Positions 42,434-51,452 of a DNA stretch of 64,000 nucleotides are shown here, piece by piece. The notes under the pieces are model-generated. The model worked only from the letters and a program-made list of their open reading frames with translations. It did not search any database and was not told where the DNA came from. Position numbers and translations under genes: made by a program. How positions within the stretch are numbered: position 1 is the stretch's first letter; every line of letters begins with the position of its first letter. Source of the DNA: Paenibacillus beijingensis (GTDB lineage Bacteria > Bacillota > Bacilli > Paenibacillales > Paenibacillaceae); the NCBI RefSeq assembly GCF_000961095.1, contig NZ_CP011058.1, forward strand, positions 3,499,501-3,563,500. The letters are read 5' to 3'.

Positions 42434-42649
42434 CGCTTTTGAAGCGGAAAAACTTGATTGATACGACTCAAAGCCTGATTATGGGACAGCCCCGTTCGTT
42501 TTGTAATTGTGATTTGGCGATTCGCTCCGGATTGGGTAGATTGGACGATTTTGCGATGTGATTGATAATTTGCTATCGGCTTTGCGACGCACCGCCGTTA
42601 TTTGATGGACGTATTAAAGGATACCCTGATGAAGACGGCCTTGGGAGGG

Positions 42650-44269
42650 TTACGCGATCGTGGGGCTGCCCGTCCGACTTCCGCTGTATTTGCGCAGCAG
42701 CCAGGCGACTCCGACAGGAGCCAAAATATAGACGATGCCTGCGATGATGTCGCGGACCGAGCCCAGGAAGAACAGCGAGCTCGACATCAGGACGCTGTCC
42801 ATAATGGCGTGTGTGAAGACCGCGGTAATAAACCCGTACCGGAGGAAAATAAAACTGAACAGCAGCCCGAGCAGCGTCACCTCGATCAGGCGCGTCGTCG
42901 ACGGATAGATCGGGTAAGTAACATGTCCAAGCGCCCAAATAACGGTCGGAATAAGCGAGGCGACGAACGGGCTGCGCAGCCATTTGCGCATCAAGCCGAT
43001 ACCGAACAGACGATATACGGCTTCTTCCTGGATCGCGGCACACCACGCCAGCAGCGGCAGCAGGAAGGGATAAGCGAAGTTATAGGTGGACTGCGTCACG
43101 TCGGTCGTCGACCAGGCGCCGGTCGTCTGCTGGAGGACGATCAAAACAACCGATTGCAAACCCATCACAATGAAAGCAAAAATATAGGCCAGCTTCATGC
43201 TGTTCCAGACGACGCTGCCGTAATCGGATTCGCCCGCTCTCGGCCACAGGCTTCTCCCCATAGCGCGCCACAGCCCGTCTCCCGCGACGAGAGAGAAGTA
43301 ACAGGAAGCGCCGAGCAGCAGCGTTATTCCCATCGTGACGGTCACCGCAATGATCGCGTACAGTTCGGCATTTAGACTTTCGCCCATGCTGGCGCGGATG
43401 CCGTCCATCATGTTCAAGTTGTTCACGACATAAAAGGCGAGGAAAATCGCACTGATCAGCCAGCCCCTTTTGAAGGAGGTATGTTTCCGGTACAGCGCCG
43501 CATAAACAATCGCGAGAATGAACAGGACGGCGCTCAGCAGCAGGCTGCCGCCGATCGAAAGAAGATCGGCGAGGCGGTCCTGACGCTTCACGTAGGCAAC
43601 GTATTCCGACGGAACGTTGAATACCGGCTCATACCGGGTAACGAGTACCGAGCCGGAAGCCGTCTGCTGCGCCCGGATATGCAGCTGCAGCTTTGCTTGG
43701 CCGATCATGCCGTCTTTCGGCTTCAGAACCTGTACGCTTGGATCGCCGCCCGCTTCGGCGATTTCAAGCTCGGAAGCGGTGAAGCCTCTGTTCAGCGCTT
43801 CCGAGCGGGCAGCTCTCAGCAGCTTGCTGCCGGTAAGGGTTGTATTTGTATTCCGCTCCAGCGCGAACAGATGCCAGCCGACGACGGTTCCTTTCGTCAT
43901 ATGTATATAAATATAGGCGGTTTCTCCATTGCCCAGTTCGGCCGCAATCTGAAACGTGTCGGTAGGGAAACGATCCTCGTATTTCTCTGCGAAATCATCC
44001 AGCAGCCCCTCTCTGGACAAATATCCGTAAAAAACGCTGTCCGACTGGTAAACGGCATGCGTGCGCACGACGGCTTGTCCGAACTGGAGGCCGGCGAACG
44101 CGGCAGCTTTCAGCTCGGCGGAAGATTTGGAGATCGTCTTCCCGGTTGTGCCCGTAAAGAAGCTGTCCGCCGTCGAAGGGAGGATTTGGATCAATACGAA
44201 CAGAATCGCTCCGATAATTCCAATCCAGAAATAACGTTTAATATCCGCTTGCAGACGATTGTGCTGCAT
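42650..44269 (-). CDS. CPBP-family intramembrane metalloprotease
   Basis: 539 residues. An N-terminal helix (YFWIGIIGAILFVLIQIL) and a long extracellular domain (about 50-270) precede about eight membrane helices. The CPBP (Abi/CAAX protease-like) motifs are EEAVYRLFGIG (EExxxR), then ALGHVTYP and FTHAIMDS with the two His. Site-2-type cleavage of membrane substrates is expected. ATG at 44269 follows TTTAGGAGG, which directly abuts a three-unit hairpin array in the leader. Substrate unknown. Confidence 0.85.
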   Translation of the reverse strand: MQHNRLQADIKRYFWIGIIGAILFVLIQILPSTADSFFTGTTGKTISKSSAELKAAAFAGLQFGQAVVRTHAVYQSDSVFYGYLSREGLLDDFAEKYEDRFPTDTFQIAAELGNGETAYIYIHMTKGTVVGWHLFALERNTNTTLTGSKLLRAARSEALNRGFTASELEIAEAGGDPSVQVLKPKDGMIGQAKLQLHIRAQQTASGSVLVTRYEPVFNVPSEYVAYVKRQDRLADLLSIGGSLLLSAVLFILAIVYAALYRKHTSFKRGWLISAIFLAFYVVNNLNMMDGIRASMGESLNAELYAIIAVTVTMGITLLLGASCYFSLVAGDGLWRAMGRSLWPRAGESDYGSVVWNSMKLAYIFAFIVMGLQSVVLIVLQQTTGAWSTTDVTQSTYNFAYPFLLPLLAWCAAIQEEAVYRLFGIGLMRKWLRSPFVASLIPTVIWALGHVTYPIYPSTTRLIEVTLLGLLFSFIFLRYGFITAVFTHAIMDSVLMSSSLFFLGSVRDIIAGIVYILAPVGVAWLLRKYSGSRTGSPTIA

Positions 44270-44284
44270 GTCATTCCTCCTAAA

Positions 44285-44421
44285 GGTTTTGCCGGAGGCA
44301 AAACCACTTCGTAAGATTAAGCTTAGGTTTTGCCGGAGGCAAAACCACTTCGTAAGATTAAGCTTAGGTTTTGCCGGAGGCAAAACCACTTCGTAAGATT
44401 AAGCTTAGGTTTTGCCGTCGG
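44285..44421 (-). repeat. SD-proximal hairpin repeat array, locus 1 (three units and a partial)
   Basis: A 41-bp unit starts at 44285, 44326, 44367 and (partial) 44408. Each has arms GGTTTTGCC and GGCAAAACC around three bases, a linker with TAAGCTTA, and TTACGAAGT (minus-strand reading). On the minus strand the last hairpin runs directly into TTTAGGAGG of the CPBP protease gene. Units are identical except the partial. Confidence 0.9.
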
Positions 44422-44533
44422 TTTTCGTGCAAACGATGCTTTTTTACCTTATCATAAGATCTGTGAATTTATCCAATTTCATTAGCTGATGACAACCGTT
44501 TAAAACTTGTTAAGATGGGAGAACGTGTCCAAG

Positions 44534-45880
44534 ATGAAAGAGTTGAGAAAGCGGGGGATTTGGGATTGGTCGCCGCCGCGTGTTTTGTCCGCAGGATTTG
44601 TTATGATCATTTTGTTGGGAGGGCTGCTGCTTTCTCTGCCTTATGCTTCAGCTGACGGCGAAGGGACAAACCTGCTGGATGCGATATTCACGGCGACTTC
44701 GGCCACCTGTGTGACCGGACTCGTTGTGGTGGATACCGGAACGCATTATTCCGTGGCGGGCCAGATCGTCATTATGCTGCTGATCCAAACCGGCGGCCTT
44801 GGCTTCATGACGATGACGACGCTGTTCGCTCTTGTTATACGAAAGCGCATTTCCTATAAGGAGAGGCTTATTCTTCAAGAAGCGATGAACCAGCAAAGTA
44901 TGGAAGGCATTGTGCGGCTCATCCGCAAAGTTATTTTTTATTCGCTGTCGATCGAATTAACAGGGGCGCTTCTTTATGCGATCCGCTTCGCCGCCGATAT
45001 GCCGCTCGGGAGGGCGGCTTATCTCGGTCTGTTCCACGGCATATCGATGTTTAACAATGCCGGGTTCGATCTGTTCGGCGATTTCCGCAGCTTGACGGGG
45101 TATGTGAACGACCCTGCCGTCAATATCATTACGATGCTGCTAATTGTGCTGGGCGGACTTGGTTTTGTCGTATTGTCCGATCTGCTCCATTTCCGCGGAA
45201 TCAGGAAGCTGTCGCTTCATTCCAAAGTGGTGCTGTCGATGACGGGCGTTCTTATTGTGACGGGAGCCGCGGTCATTTTTCTGTTCGAATTTTCAAATGC
45301 GAGGACGCTTGGTTCGCTCGGGCCGGGCGGCAAAGTATTGGCGGCTTTTTTCCAATCCGTCACCACGAGAACGGCCGGCGCCAATACGGTCGATATCGGG
45401 GCGTTAAGGCAGGGAACGGTCTTTTTCATGATTATTCTCATGTTTATCGGCGCTTCGCCGGGATCGACGGGCGGGGGGATCAAGACGACAACGTTTATGA
45501 CGCTGATCGGAGCGGCGATTGCGATGATGAGAGGCAGGGAAGACGTCGTGTTGTTCCGTTACCGGCTCGAGCGGGGGCGGATTTACAAAGCGCTTACTCT
45601 TACGATTCTGTCGCTGGGGCTCGTCATTGCCGTCACCATGATATTGTGTACGACGGAGGACCGGGATTTTCTGCGAATTCTGTTTGAAACGACCTCCGCT
45701 TTCGGAACGGTCGGTTTGTCCACGGGCATCACGTCCACATTAACCCCAGTCGGCAAAATTATGATCTGCCTGACGATGTTTGCCGGACGGCTCGGCCCGA
45801 TGACGCTTGCTTATGCGCTTGGACCGAAAGCGGAGAAGGAGTTGTACCGTCATCCGGAAGGCAAAATTATTATCGGATAG
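44534..45880 (+). CDS. ktrB: KtrB-type potassium uptake channel
   Basis: 448 residues of the TrkH/KtrB superfamily: four M1-P-M2 repeats with selectivity loops TCVTGLVVVDTG, FNNAGFDLFG, TRTAGANTVD and FGTVGLSTGITS, and the M2C gating loop GASPGSTGGGIKTTTF. It imports K+ (with Na+ dependence in known KtrB) when joined by a cytosolic RCK ring (KtrA/KtrC); no such gene is in the window. ATG 44534 lies 12 bases after GGGAG; a GTG at 44525 is closer to it. Ends seven bases from the convergent LysR gene. Confidence 0.9.
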   Translation: MKELRKRGIWDWSPPRVLSAGFVMIILLGGLLLSLPYASADGEGTNLLDAIFTATSATCVTGLVVVDTGTHYSVAGQIVIMLLIQTGGLGFMTMTTLFALVIRKRISYKERLILQEAMNQQSMEGIVRLIRKVIFYSLSIELTGALLYAIRFAADMPLGRAAYLGLFHGISMFNNAGFDLFGDFRSLTGYVNDPAVNIITMLLIVLGGLGFVVLSDLLHFRGIRKLSLHSKVVLSMTGVLIVTGAAVIFLFEFSNARTLGSLGPGGKVLAAFFQSVTTRTAGANTVDIGALRQGTVFFMIILMFIGASPGSTGGGIKTTTFMTLIGAAIAMMRGREDVVLFRYRLERGRIYKALTLTILSLGLVIAVTMILCTTEDRDFLRILFETTSAFGTVGLSTGITSTLTPVGKIMICLTMFAGRLGPMTLAYALGPKAEKELYRHPEGKIIIG

Positions 45881-45886
45881 ACGGTT

Positions 45887-46798
45887 TTACAGATCGGGCC
45901 GCAGGCTGCCGCGGAAGCTGTGCGCGGCAGTTTCCGCGATCCAGCGTCTGACCGAAGGCAGCAGCCCCTCCGAATTGCTGTAGATAAGGGACGTCGTCCT
46001 TTTGGACTCCGCCAGCTCCGGAATGGAGACGACCGTAAGGTCGTTGTCTGCAAGAAGCTGCGGACGCAGGTAGGATTCGGGAAGAAGTGTGCACGCCCGG
46101 CACGTCTGAAGCAGCCGCAAAATCGCTTCGAACGAATCGATTTCCATCCGCACATCCGGCTGCAGATGATATTTTTCGAACAGCTCGTCCGTCAAAATCC
46201 GGTACCACGTCCCTTTGGAAAACAAAATCATCGGCATGCCGCTCAGGTCGCCGATCGATTGATAATTTTTTTCGGCCACGAGCCGGTTGCGCGGAACGAC
46301 CAGCTGCAGGTGATCGTCGAAGAGCGGGACGCAAGTGAGCTGCGGATCGTCGATGACGGAAGCGACCAGGCCGAGGCCGATTTTTTTCTCTCGTACCAGC
46401 GTGACGATTTCGTGCGTTTTCCCTGTAACCGCTTTAATATCGATTTCCGGATGGCTGTTCGTCAGCGCCTGAATGAAATCCGGCAGCGTCGTCTGCAGCG
46501 TCGTCAGGCTTGCTCCCACAGTCAGCAGCGAGCGGCCCGTCGTCATGAATTCTCCGAGCGTCCGCAAATAGCGGCGGTTCAGCCGGCGCAGTTCCACGGC
46601 ATATTCGTATGTCAGTTCGCCCGCACGCGTCAGCTCAAGCCGCTTGCCGATCCGCCGGAACAATTTGACGCCGAGCTCTTCTTCCATCTTGCCGATTTTT
46701 CGCGATAAAGCGGGCTGGGACAAGTTGAGCAGGGCGGAAGCTTTGTTCATGCTGGATTGTTCGACGACCGCAGCGAATACATGCATTTCTTCGAGCAT
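45887..46798 (-). CDS. LysR-family transcriptional regulator divergent from sdhCAB
   Basis: 303 residues: N-terminal winged helix (VVEQSSMNKASALLNLSQPALSRKIGKMEEELGVKLF) and the periplasmic-binding-like effector domain. The CcpE/CitR-type regulators of the citric acid cycle are similar in size and often lie beside target genes; control of sdhCAB across the shared 230-bp intergenic region is therefore likely, but the effector is unknown. ATG at 46798 follows CAGGAGA. Confidence 0.85.
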   Translation of the reverse strand: MLEEMHVFAAVVEQSSMNKASALLNLSQPALSRKIGKMEEELGVKLFRRIGKRLELTRAGELTYEYAVELRRLNRRYLRTLGEFMTTGRSLLTVGASLTTLQTTLPDFIQALTNSHPEIDIKAVTGKTHEIVTLVREKKIGLGLVASVIDDPQLTCVPLFDDHLQLVVPRNRLVAEKNYQSIGDLSGMPMILFSKGTWYRILTDELFEKYHLQPDVRMEIDSFEAILRLLQTCRACTLLPESYLRPQLLADNDLTVVSIPELAESKRTTSLIYSNSEGLLPSVRRWIAETAAHSFRGSLRPDL

Positions 46799-46946
46799 AA
46801 TGCCAATCATCTCCTGCTATTTGTTATGCGCAGCGGTTATAAGAGCTAATAAAAAATAAGCAATTCCATTATAAGCCTAAAAGGAGTAGGATGGGAACTG
46901 TGACTGAAATGTGTCAAGGGGGCATGCCGATAAATGTCACGATTTG

Positions 46947-46975
46947 TTGACGCTGTTCGGGGCCGGGAGTAAAAT
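46947..46975 (+). promoter_or_regulatory. sdhCAB promoter
   Basis: TTGACG (46947-46952), 17-bp spacer, TAAAAT (46970-46975), about 55 bp before sdhC. Confidence 0.65.
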
Positions 46976-47031
46976 AAAACAGATTTGGTAGCGCATGCAT
47001 GACAAAGTCTGGAAAGGGGAACGCACAAGTT

Positions 47032-47703
47032 ATGACAGGAAATTCGTATTTTGCGCGCAAGTTTCACTCCTTGCTTGGGGTGATCCCGCTCGGCTTGTTC
47101 ATTATTGAACATGCCATCACGAACTACACCGCGTTCGAAGGCGGACCGGAAGGGTTTGAGGCGAGCGTAAAATTTTTGAACGGACTCCCGCTCGTCTGGT
47201 TTCTGGAAATCTTCGGGATATTTCTGCCGCTGCTTTATCACGGGATTTACGGTCTTTATGTGGCGTACCAGTCCAACTGGAACAACAGCCGCTTCGCTTA
47301 CGGCCGCAACTGGGCGTTTACGCTGCAGCGGATTACGGGGATCATCACCTTCATCTTTTTGATCTGGCACATTTTCGATACGCGCTTTCAAGTTGCCGTC
47401 GGCAATTTGACGCATGAGCAGCTCGGCGCCCATATGCACGACATTTTCACCAATCCGGTGACGGTTGTCCTGTACTGCATCGGCGTTCTTTCGGCCGTGT
47501 TCCATTTCAGCAACGGCATGTGGTCGTTTCTTGTAAGCTGGGGCATTACGGTAGGACCGCGCGCGCAGCGGATTTCTTCTTATATCTGGATGGCGGTGTT
47601 TGTTCTCGTATCGGCGCTGTTCCTGCTTTCGCTTGCGGCGTTTACGGGAAGCGATTTCGCGGAGACGGCATCGTCTGTTACCGCTTTCATTCCGATCGGC
47701 TAA
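47032..47703 (+). CDS. sdhC: Succinate dehydrogenase cytochrome b558 subunit
   Basis: 223 residues, five membrane helices. Haem-ligand histidines are candidates in RKFHSLLGVIP, IIEHAITN, YHGIYG, LIWHIFDTRF and FHFSNG, the same pattern as Bacillus SdhC, which carries two haems b and passes electrons to menaquinone. ATG 47032 follows AAAGGGGAA; an upstream ATG at 46999 includes that site. First gene of sdhCAB. Confidence 0.9.
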   Translation: MTGNSYFARKFHSLLGVIPLGLFIIEHAITNYTAFEGGPEGFEASVKFLNGLPLVWFLEIFGIFLPLLYHGIYGLYVAYQSNWNNSRFAYGRNWAFTLQRITGIITFIFLIWHIFDTRFQVAVGNLTHEQLGAHMHDIFTNPVTVVLYCIGVLSAVFHFSNGMWSFLVSWGITVGPRAQRISSYIWMAVFVLVSALFLLSLAAFTGSDFAETASSVTAFIPIG

Positions 47704-47714
47704 CAGAAAGAGGC

Positions 47715-47792
47715 GGCTTACGCTTTCGAAGTGTTTTTGCATTCGCAAAAACTAAGCTTATGCTTTCGAAGTGTTTTTGCATTCGCAAAAAC
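47715..47792 (+). repeat. SD-proximal hairpin repeat array, locus 2 (two units)
   Basis: Two 40-bp units (CGCTTTCGAAGT or TGCTTTCGAAGT, then arms GTTTTTGC and GCAAAAAC around ATTC), separated by TAAGCTTA. The last hairpin runs directly into TTAAGGAGG of sdhA. Same family as locus 1: TAAGCTTA, (T)TCGAAGT/TACGAAGT and a hairpin with compensating arm changes. Confidence 0.9.
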
Positions 47793-47809
47793 TTAAGGAG
47801 GATATCGAG

Positions 47810-49555
47810 ATGGCAAAAAATAATATTATCGTCGTCGGAGGCGGTCTCGCAGGCTTGATGGCGACTGTCAAAGCGGCGGAAGCGGGCGTACACGTCGATT
47901 TGTTCTCCCTTGTCCCGGTCAAGCGCTCCCACTCCGTATGCGCGCAGGGCGGCATTAACGGGGCGGTGAATACGAAAGGGGAAGGCGACTCTCCTTGGCT
48001 TCATTTTGACGATACGGTATACGGGGGCGACTTCCTTGCGAACCAGCCGCCGGTCAAAGCGATGTGCGACGCGGCGCCCGGAATCATTCACCTGATGGAC
48101 CGGATGGGCGTCATGTTCAGCCGCACGCCGGAAGGCCTGCTTGATTTCCGCCGGTTCGGCGGCACGAAATTCCACCGCACCGCGTTCGCGGGGGCAACGA
48201 CCGGCCAGCAGCTGCTGTACGCGCTGGACGAGCAGGTGCGCCGCTGGGAAGCGGCGGGGCTCGTCACGAAGTACGAGCATTGGGAGTTCCTTGGCGCCGT
48301 TATGGACGACGACGGGGTTTGCCGCGGCATTTCCGCGCAAAGCCTGCGCACGATGGAAGTGCATGCGATGAAGGCGGATGCCGTCATACTGGCAACGGGC
48401 GGACCCGGCATCATTTTCGGCAAAACGACGAACTCCGTCATTAACACGGGGACGGCGGCGAGCGCCGTTTACCAGCAGGGCGTCCATTACGCCAACGGCG
48501 AGATGATCCAGATTCATCCGACAGCCATTCCCGGCGACGACAAAAACCGGCTTATGTCCGAATCGGCGCGCGGCGAAGGAGGCCGGATCTGGACGTATAA
48601 AGACGGCAAACCGTGGTACTTCCTGGAGGAAAAATATCCGGCTTACGGCAACCTCGTGCCGCGCGACATTGCGACTCGCGAAATTTTTTCCGTTTGCGTC
48701 GACCAGAAGCTCGGCATTAACGGTGAAAATATGGTTTATCTCGATCTGTCGCACAAAGATCCGAAGGAGTTGGACGTCAAGCTCGGCGGCATCATCGAAA
48801 TTTACGAGAAGTTCGTCGGCGACGATCCGCGCAAGCTGCCGATGAAAATTTTCCCGGCGGTCCACTATTCGATGGGCGGCATGTGGGTCGACTACAACCA
48901 GATGACCAACATTCCCGGCCTGTTCGCCTGCGGCGAATGCGAATACCAGTATCACGGCGCGAACCGGCTGGGCGCAAACTCGCTGCTGTCGGCCATTTTC
49001 GGAGGAATGGTTACCGGGCCGAAAGCCGTCGAATATATTAAAGGGCTCAAAAAGTCGGCGGAAGACATTTCTTCCTCCGTCTACGACCGCGAGATTAAGC
49101 GTCATACCGAGAAGTACGAAAGCATCCTTGGCTTGGACGGAACCGAGAACGCCTATGTGTTGCACAAAGAGCTGGGCGAGTGGATGACGAACAATATGAC
49201 GGTCGTGCGTTTCAACAAGCGTCTGGAAGAGACGATCGGCAAAATCAAGGAACTGAAGCAGCGGTACACGAAGATCAACATTAACGATACTGCGCGCTGG
49301 AACAACGCCGGTGTGGCGTTTACCCGCCAGCTCTGGAACATGCTGGAGCTTGCCGAGGCGATGACGGTCGGAGCGCTGCTGCGCGACGAAAGCCGCGGCG
49401 CCCACTACAAGCCGGAGTTTCCGGAGCGCGACGACGACCGATTCCTGAAGACGACGATTGCGAAGTGGACGCCGGAAGGTCCGCAAATTTCGTACGAAGA
49501 AGTGGACGTCTCGCTTATTCCTCCGCGCAAACGCGACTATTCGGGCTCTCATTAA
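47810..49555 (+). CDS. sdhA: Succinate dehydrogenase flavoprotein subunit
   Basis: 581 residues. FAD motif IIVVGGGLAGLMA, the covalent-flavin histidine in KRSHSVCAQGGING, catalytic-site segments SARGEGGRIWTYKDGKPW and GANRLGANSLLSAIFGG, and FPAVHYSMGGMWVDY. It oxidises succinate to fumarate and gives electrons to SdhB. ATG 47810 follows AAGGAGG, which touches a hairpin array. Confidence 0.95.
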   Translation: MAKNNIIVVGGGLAGLMATVKAAEAGVHVDLFSLVPVKRSHSVCAQGGINGAVNTKGEGDSPWLHFDDTVYGGDFLANQPPVKAMCDAAPGIIHLMDRMGVMFSRTPEGLLDFRRFGGTKFHRTAFAGATTGQQLLYALDEQVRRWEAAGLVTKYEHWEFLGAVMDDDGVCRGISAQSLRTMEVHAMKADAVILATGGPGIIFGKTTNSVINTGTAASAVYQQGVHYANGEMIQIHPTAIPGDDKNRLMSESARGEGGRIWTYKDGKPWYFLEEKYPAYGNLVPRDIATREIFSVCVDQKLGINGENMVYLDLSHKDPKELDVKLGGIIEIYEKFVGDDPRKLPMKIFPAVHYSMGGMWVDYNQMTNIPGLFACGECEYQYHGANRLGANSLLSAIFGGMVTGPKAVEYIKGLKKSAEDISSSVYDREIKRHTEKYESILGLDGTENAYVLHKELGEWMTNNMTVVRFNKRLEETIGKIKELKQRYTKININDTARWNNAGVAFTRQLWNMLELAEAMTVGALLRDESRGAHYKPEFPERDDDRFLKTTIAKWTPEGPQISYEEVDVSLIPPRKRDYSGSH

Positions 49556-49581
49556 TCCGTGTGAAAGAAAGGAGAATGAAC

Positions 49582-50346
49582 ATGGCTGAAACGACTACGG
49601 CAGCGAAAACAATCAAGCTGATCATTTCCCGGCAGGATGCTCCGGATAAGCAGCCCTATACGGAAGAGTTCGAAATCCCTTACCGTTCCGGCATGAATGT
49701 CATCAGCGCGCTGATGGAAATCCAGCGCAACCCGACGAAAGCCGACGGGCAAAAGACGACCCCGGTCTGCTGGGAGTCCAATTGTCTCGAGGAAGTGTGC
49801 GGCGCGTGCTCCATGGTGATCAACGGCAAGCCGCGCCAGGCGTGCAGCGCCCTGATCGACAAGCTGGAGCAGCCGGTCCGCGTCGAGCCGATGCGCACGT
49901 TCCCGGTTGTGCGCGATCTCGTTATTGACCGCGAGCGGATGTTTAACGCGCTTAAGCGCGTGAAAGCGTGGATTCCGATCGATGGAACGTACGATCTCGG
50001 TCCCGGTCCGCGGCTCGCGGAAACGAAGCGGCAGTGGGCCTACGAGCTGTCCAAGTGCATGACGTGCGGCGTTTGTCTGGAAGCTTGTCCGAACGTGAAC
50101 GACCGCAGCAGCTTCATCGGTCCGGCAGCGATCTCGCAGGTGCGCCTGTTTAACACCCATCCGACGGGCGAAATGAACAAGGACGAGCGGCTGGAGGCGC
50201 TGATGGAAGACGGCGGCATCGAAGGCTGCGGCAACTCGCAGAACTGCGTCCGCTCCTGCCCGAAAGGCATTCCGCTGACGACCTCGATTGCGGCGATCAA
50301 CAAAGACACGACCAAGCAGCTGTTCAAGAAATGGCTTGGCGTTTAA
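49582..50346 (+). CDS. sdhB: Succinate dehydrogenase iron-sulfur subunit
   Basis: 254 residues with the three cluster motifs: [2Fe-2S] CWESNCLEEVCGACSM...C, [4Fe-4S] CMTCGVCLEACP, and the [3Fe-4S]/shared CGNSQNCVRSCPKGIPL. It wires SdhA to the cytochrome. AAAGGAG lies eight bases before ATG 49582; an ATG at 49576 is too close. A strong terminator follows. Confidence 0.95.
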   Translation: MAETTTAAKTIKLIISRQDAPDKQPYTEEFEIPYRSGMNVISALMEIQRNPTKADGQKTTPVCWESNCLEEVCGACSMVINGKPRQACSALIDKLEQPVRVEPMRTFPVVRDLVIDRERMFNALKRVKAWIPIDGTYDLGPGPRLAETKRQWAYELSKCMTCGVCLEACPNVNDRSSFIGPAAISQVRLFNTHPTGEMNKDERLEALMEDGGIEGCGNSQNCVRSCPKGIPLTTSIAAINKDTTKQLFKKWLGV

Positions 50347-50357
50347 TCGAAGCATTT

Positions 50358-50393
50358 AGCCCTTCCCGGCGAGCGGGAAGGGCTTTCTTTTTT
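50358..50393 (+). terminator. sdhCAB terminator
   Basis: AGCCCTTCCCG (50358-50368) and CGGGAAGGGCT (50374-50384), then TTCTTTTTT. Confidence 0.9.
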
Positions 50394-50835
50394 AGGTGCA
50401 GTCGGAGCGGGAGCGGGTTTTCCGCCTCGTTTTTGTTTAGTTATGGCCGCAGGGTTTGGGAGAATCTTGAGGTAGGGGGAGTCTTCGAGCAGTGAACGGA
50501 AGCGAACGCCTTATGAAACTGGCCTAAGGAATCGTAAAACAGTTATTTCAGGAATAATGAGATTTCTTGAGCGGTAACGAACCCTACAATCATTATTTCA
50601 TAAAAAAACAACCCAACCGAGTCGATCGGAATCGAATAGTGAATCTCCGGTTCGTTAGAGATTGGAACAGGTTCAATATGTACAAATAACGATGGCTCGG
50701 TTCGTTAGCCAATATCATCAGCATTCATAACTCGCTTGCCAAGGAATCCATCGTTTCGGTCGGTCAGCCTCAGGATTATCCGTATTTGTACTCATATAAC
50801 AAAGGATTACAGGCTTTTTTAGGTGCAGTTGGAGC
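50387..50835 (+). repeat. Direct repeat (22 bp) bounding a gene-free segment
   Basis: 50387-50408 and 50814-50835 share 21 of 22 bases (TTTTTTAGGTGCAGT, then C or T, GGAGC). The 405 bp between hold AT-rich, imperfect palindromes (CAGTTATTTC, AATCATTATTTCAT, GGTTCGTTAG twice) and no gene. The first copy overlaps the sdhB terminator tail, the second the 5' flank of a frameshifted VOC gene. Confidence 0.6.
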
Positions 50836-50858
50836 ATCTTTGTGCTGTCAATGAAATC

Positions 50859-51241
50859 ATGACGATGAATTTCTCGTTTACTGGAATTGATCATATTCAA
50901 TTGGCAGCTCCTGAAGGCTGCGAAACGGCGGCAAGAAGTTTTTTTGCAGAATTGCTAGGCTGGGCTGAAATTCCGAAACCCGAAAACTTAAGAAAGCGCG
51001 CCGGGGTTTGGTTTCAGTGCGGACAGCATCAAGTTCATATCGGGGTTCAGAACGATTTTGTTCCTGCCGCAAAAGCACATCCGGCGTTTCAAGTCGTACA
51101 GCTGGATCATCTTCGTCAGCATTTAATCAGTCAAAATATACAAGTGACGGATGACGATGCGAGAAAACGACGAGGGCGTTAAACGATTCTACATAAACGA
51201 CCCGTTCGGCAATCGTCTTGAATTTCTTGAATGGTTCTAAA
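50859..51241 (+). pseudogene. VOC-family protein with a frameshift
   Basis: FTGIDHIQLAAPEGCETAARSFFAELLGWAEIPKPENL and GVWFQCGQHQVHIGVQ are typical of glyoxalase-type VOC proteins. The frame breaks near 51160-51170 in GAGAAAACGACG; the other frame then gives GVKRFYINDPFGNRLEFLEWF, the expected C-terminus, to the stop at 51241. A one-base indel or sequencing error; restoring it gives about 125 residues. Confidence 0.75.
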
Positions 51242-51452
51242 ATCTGCTTCCTACCGGGAAGCCAAAGGGCTGAAAAGTTTGTTTTCACGACCTGAAACGA
51301 TCCCAAGCGAACATAAAAAAACCGATAGGTGCGCGCTCCGGCTTCACCGTACAATGAAATGGAAAAAAGATAGCGCATAAACAACCGGCAATCCTCTGTT
51401 TGGACCCGGATATCGAAGCGGAGTATTCCCCTTTCAGGAGTGAAAGCGATCC

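Noticed and set aside
44285..44421. CRISPR-like array of regular repeats
   Set aside because: Units are contiguous 41-bp copies with no unique spacers and no cas genes; they are hairpin tandem repeats.
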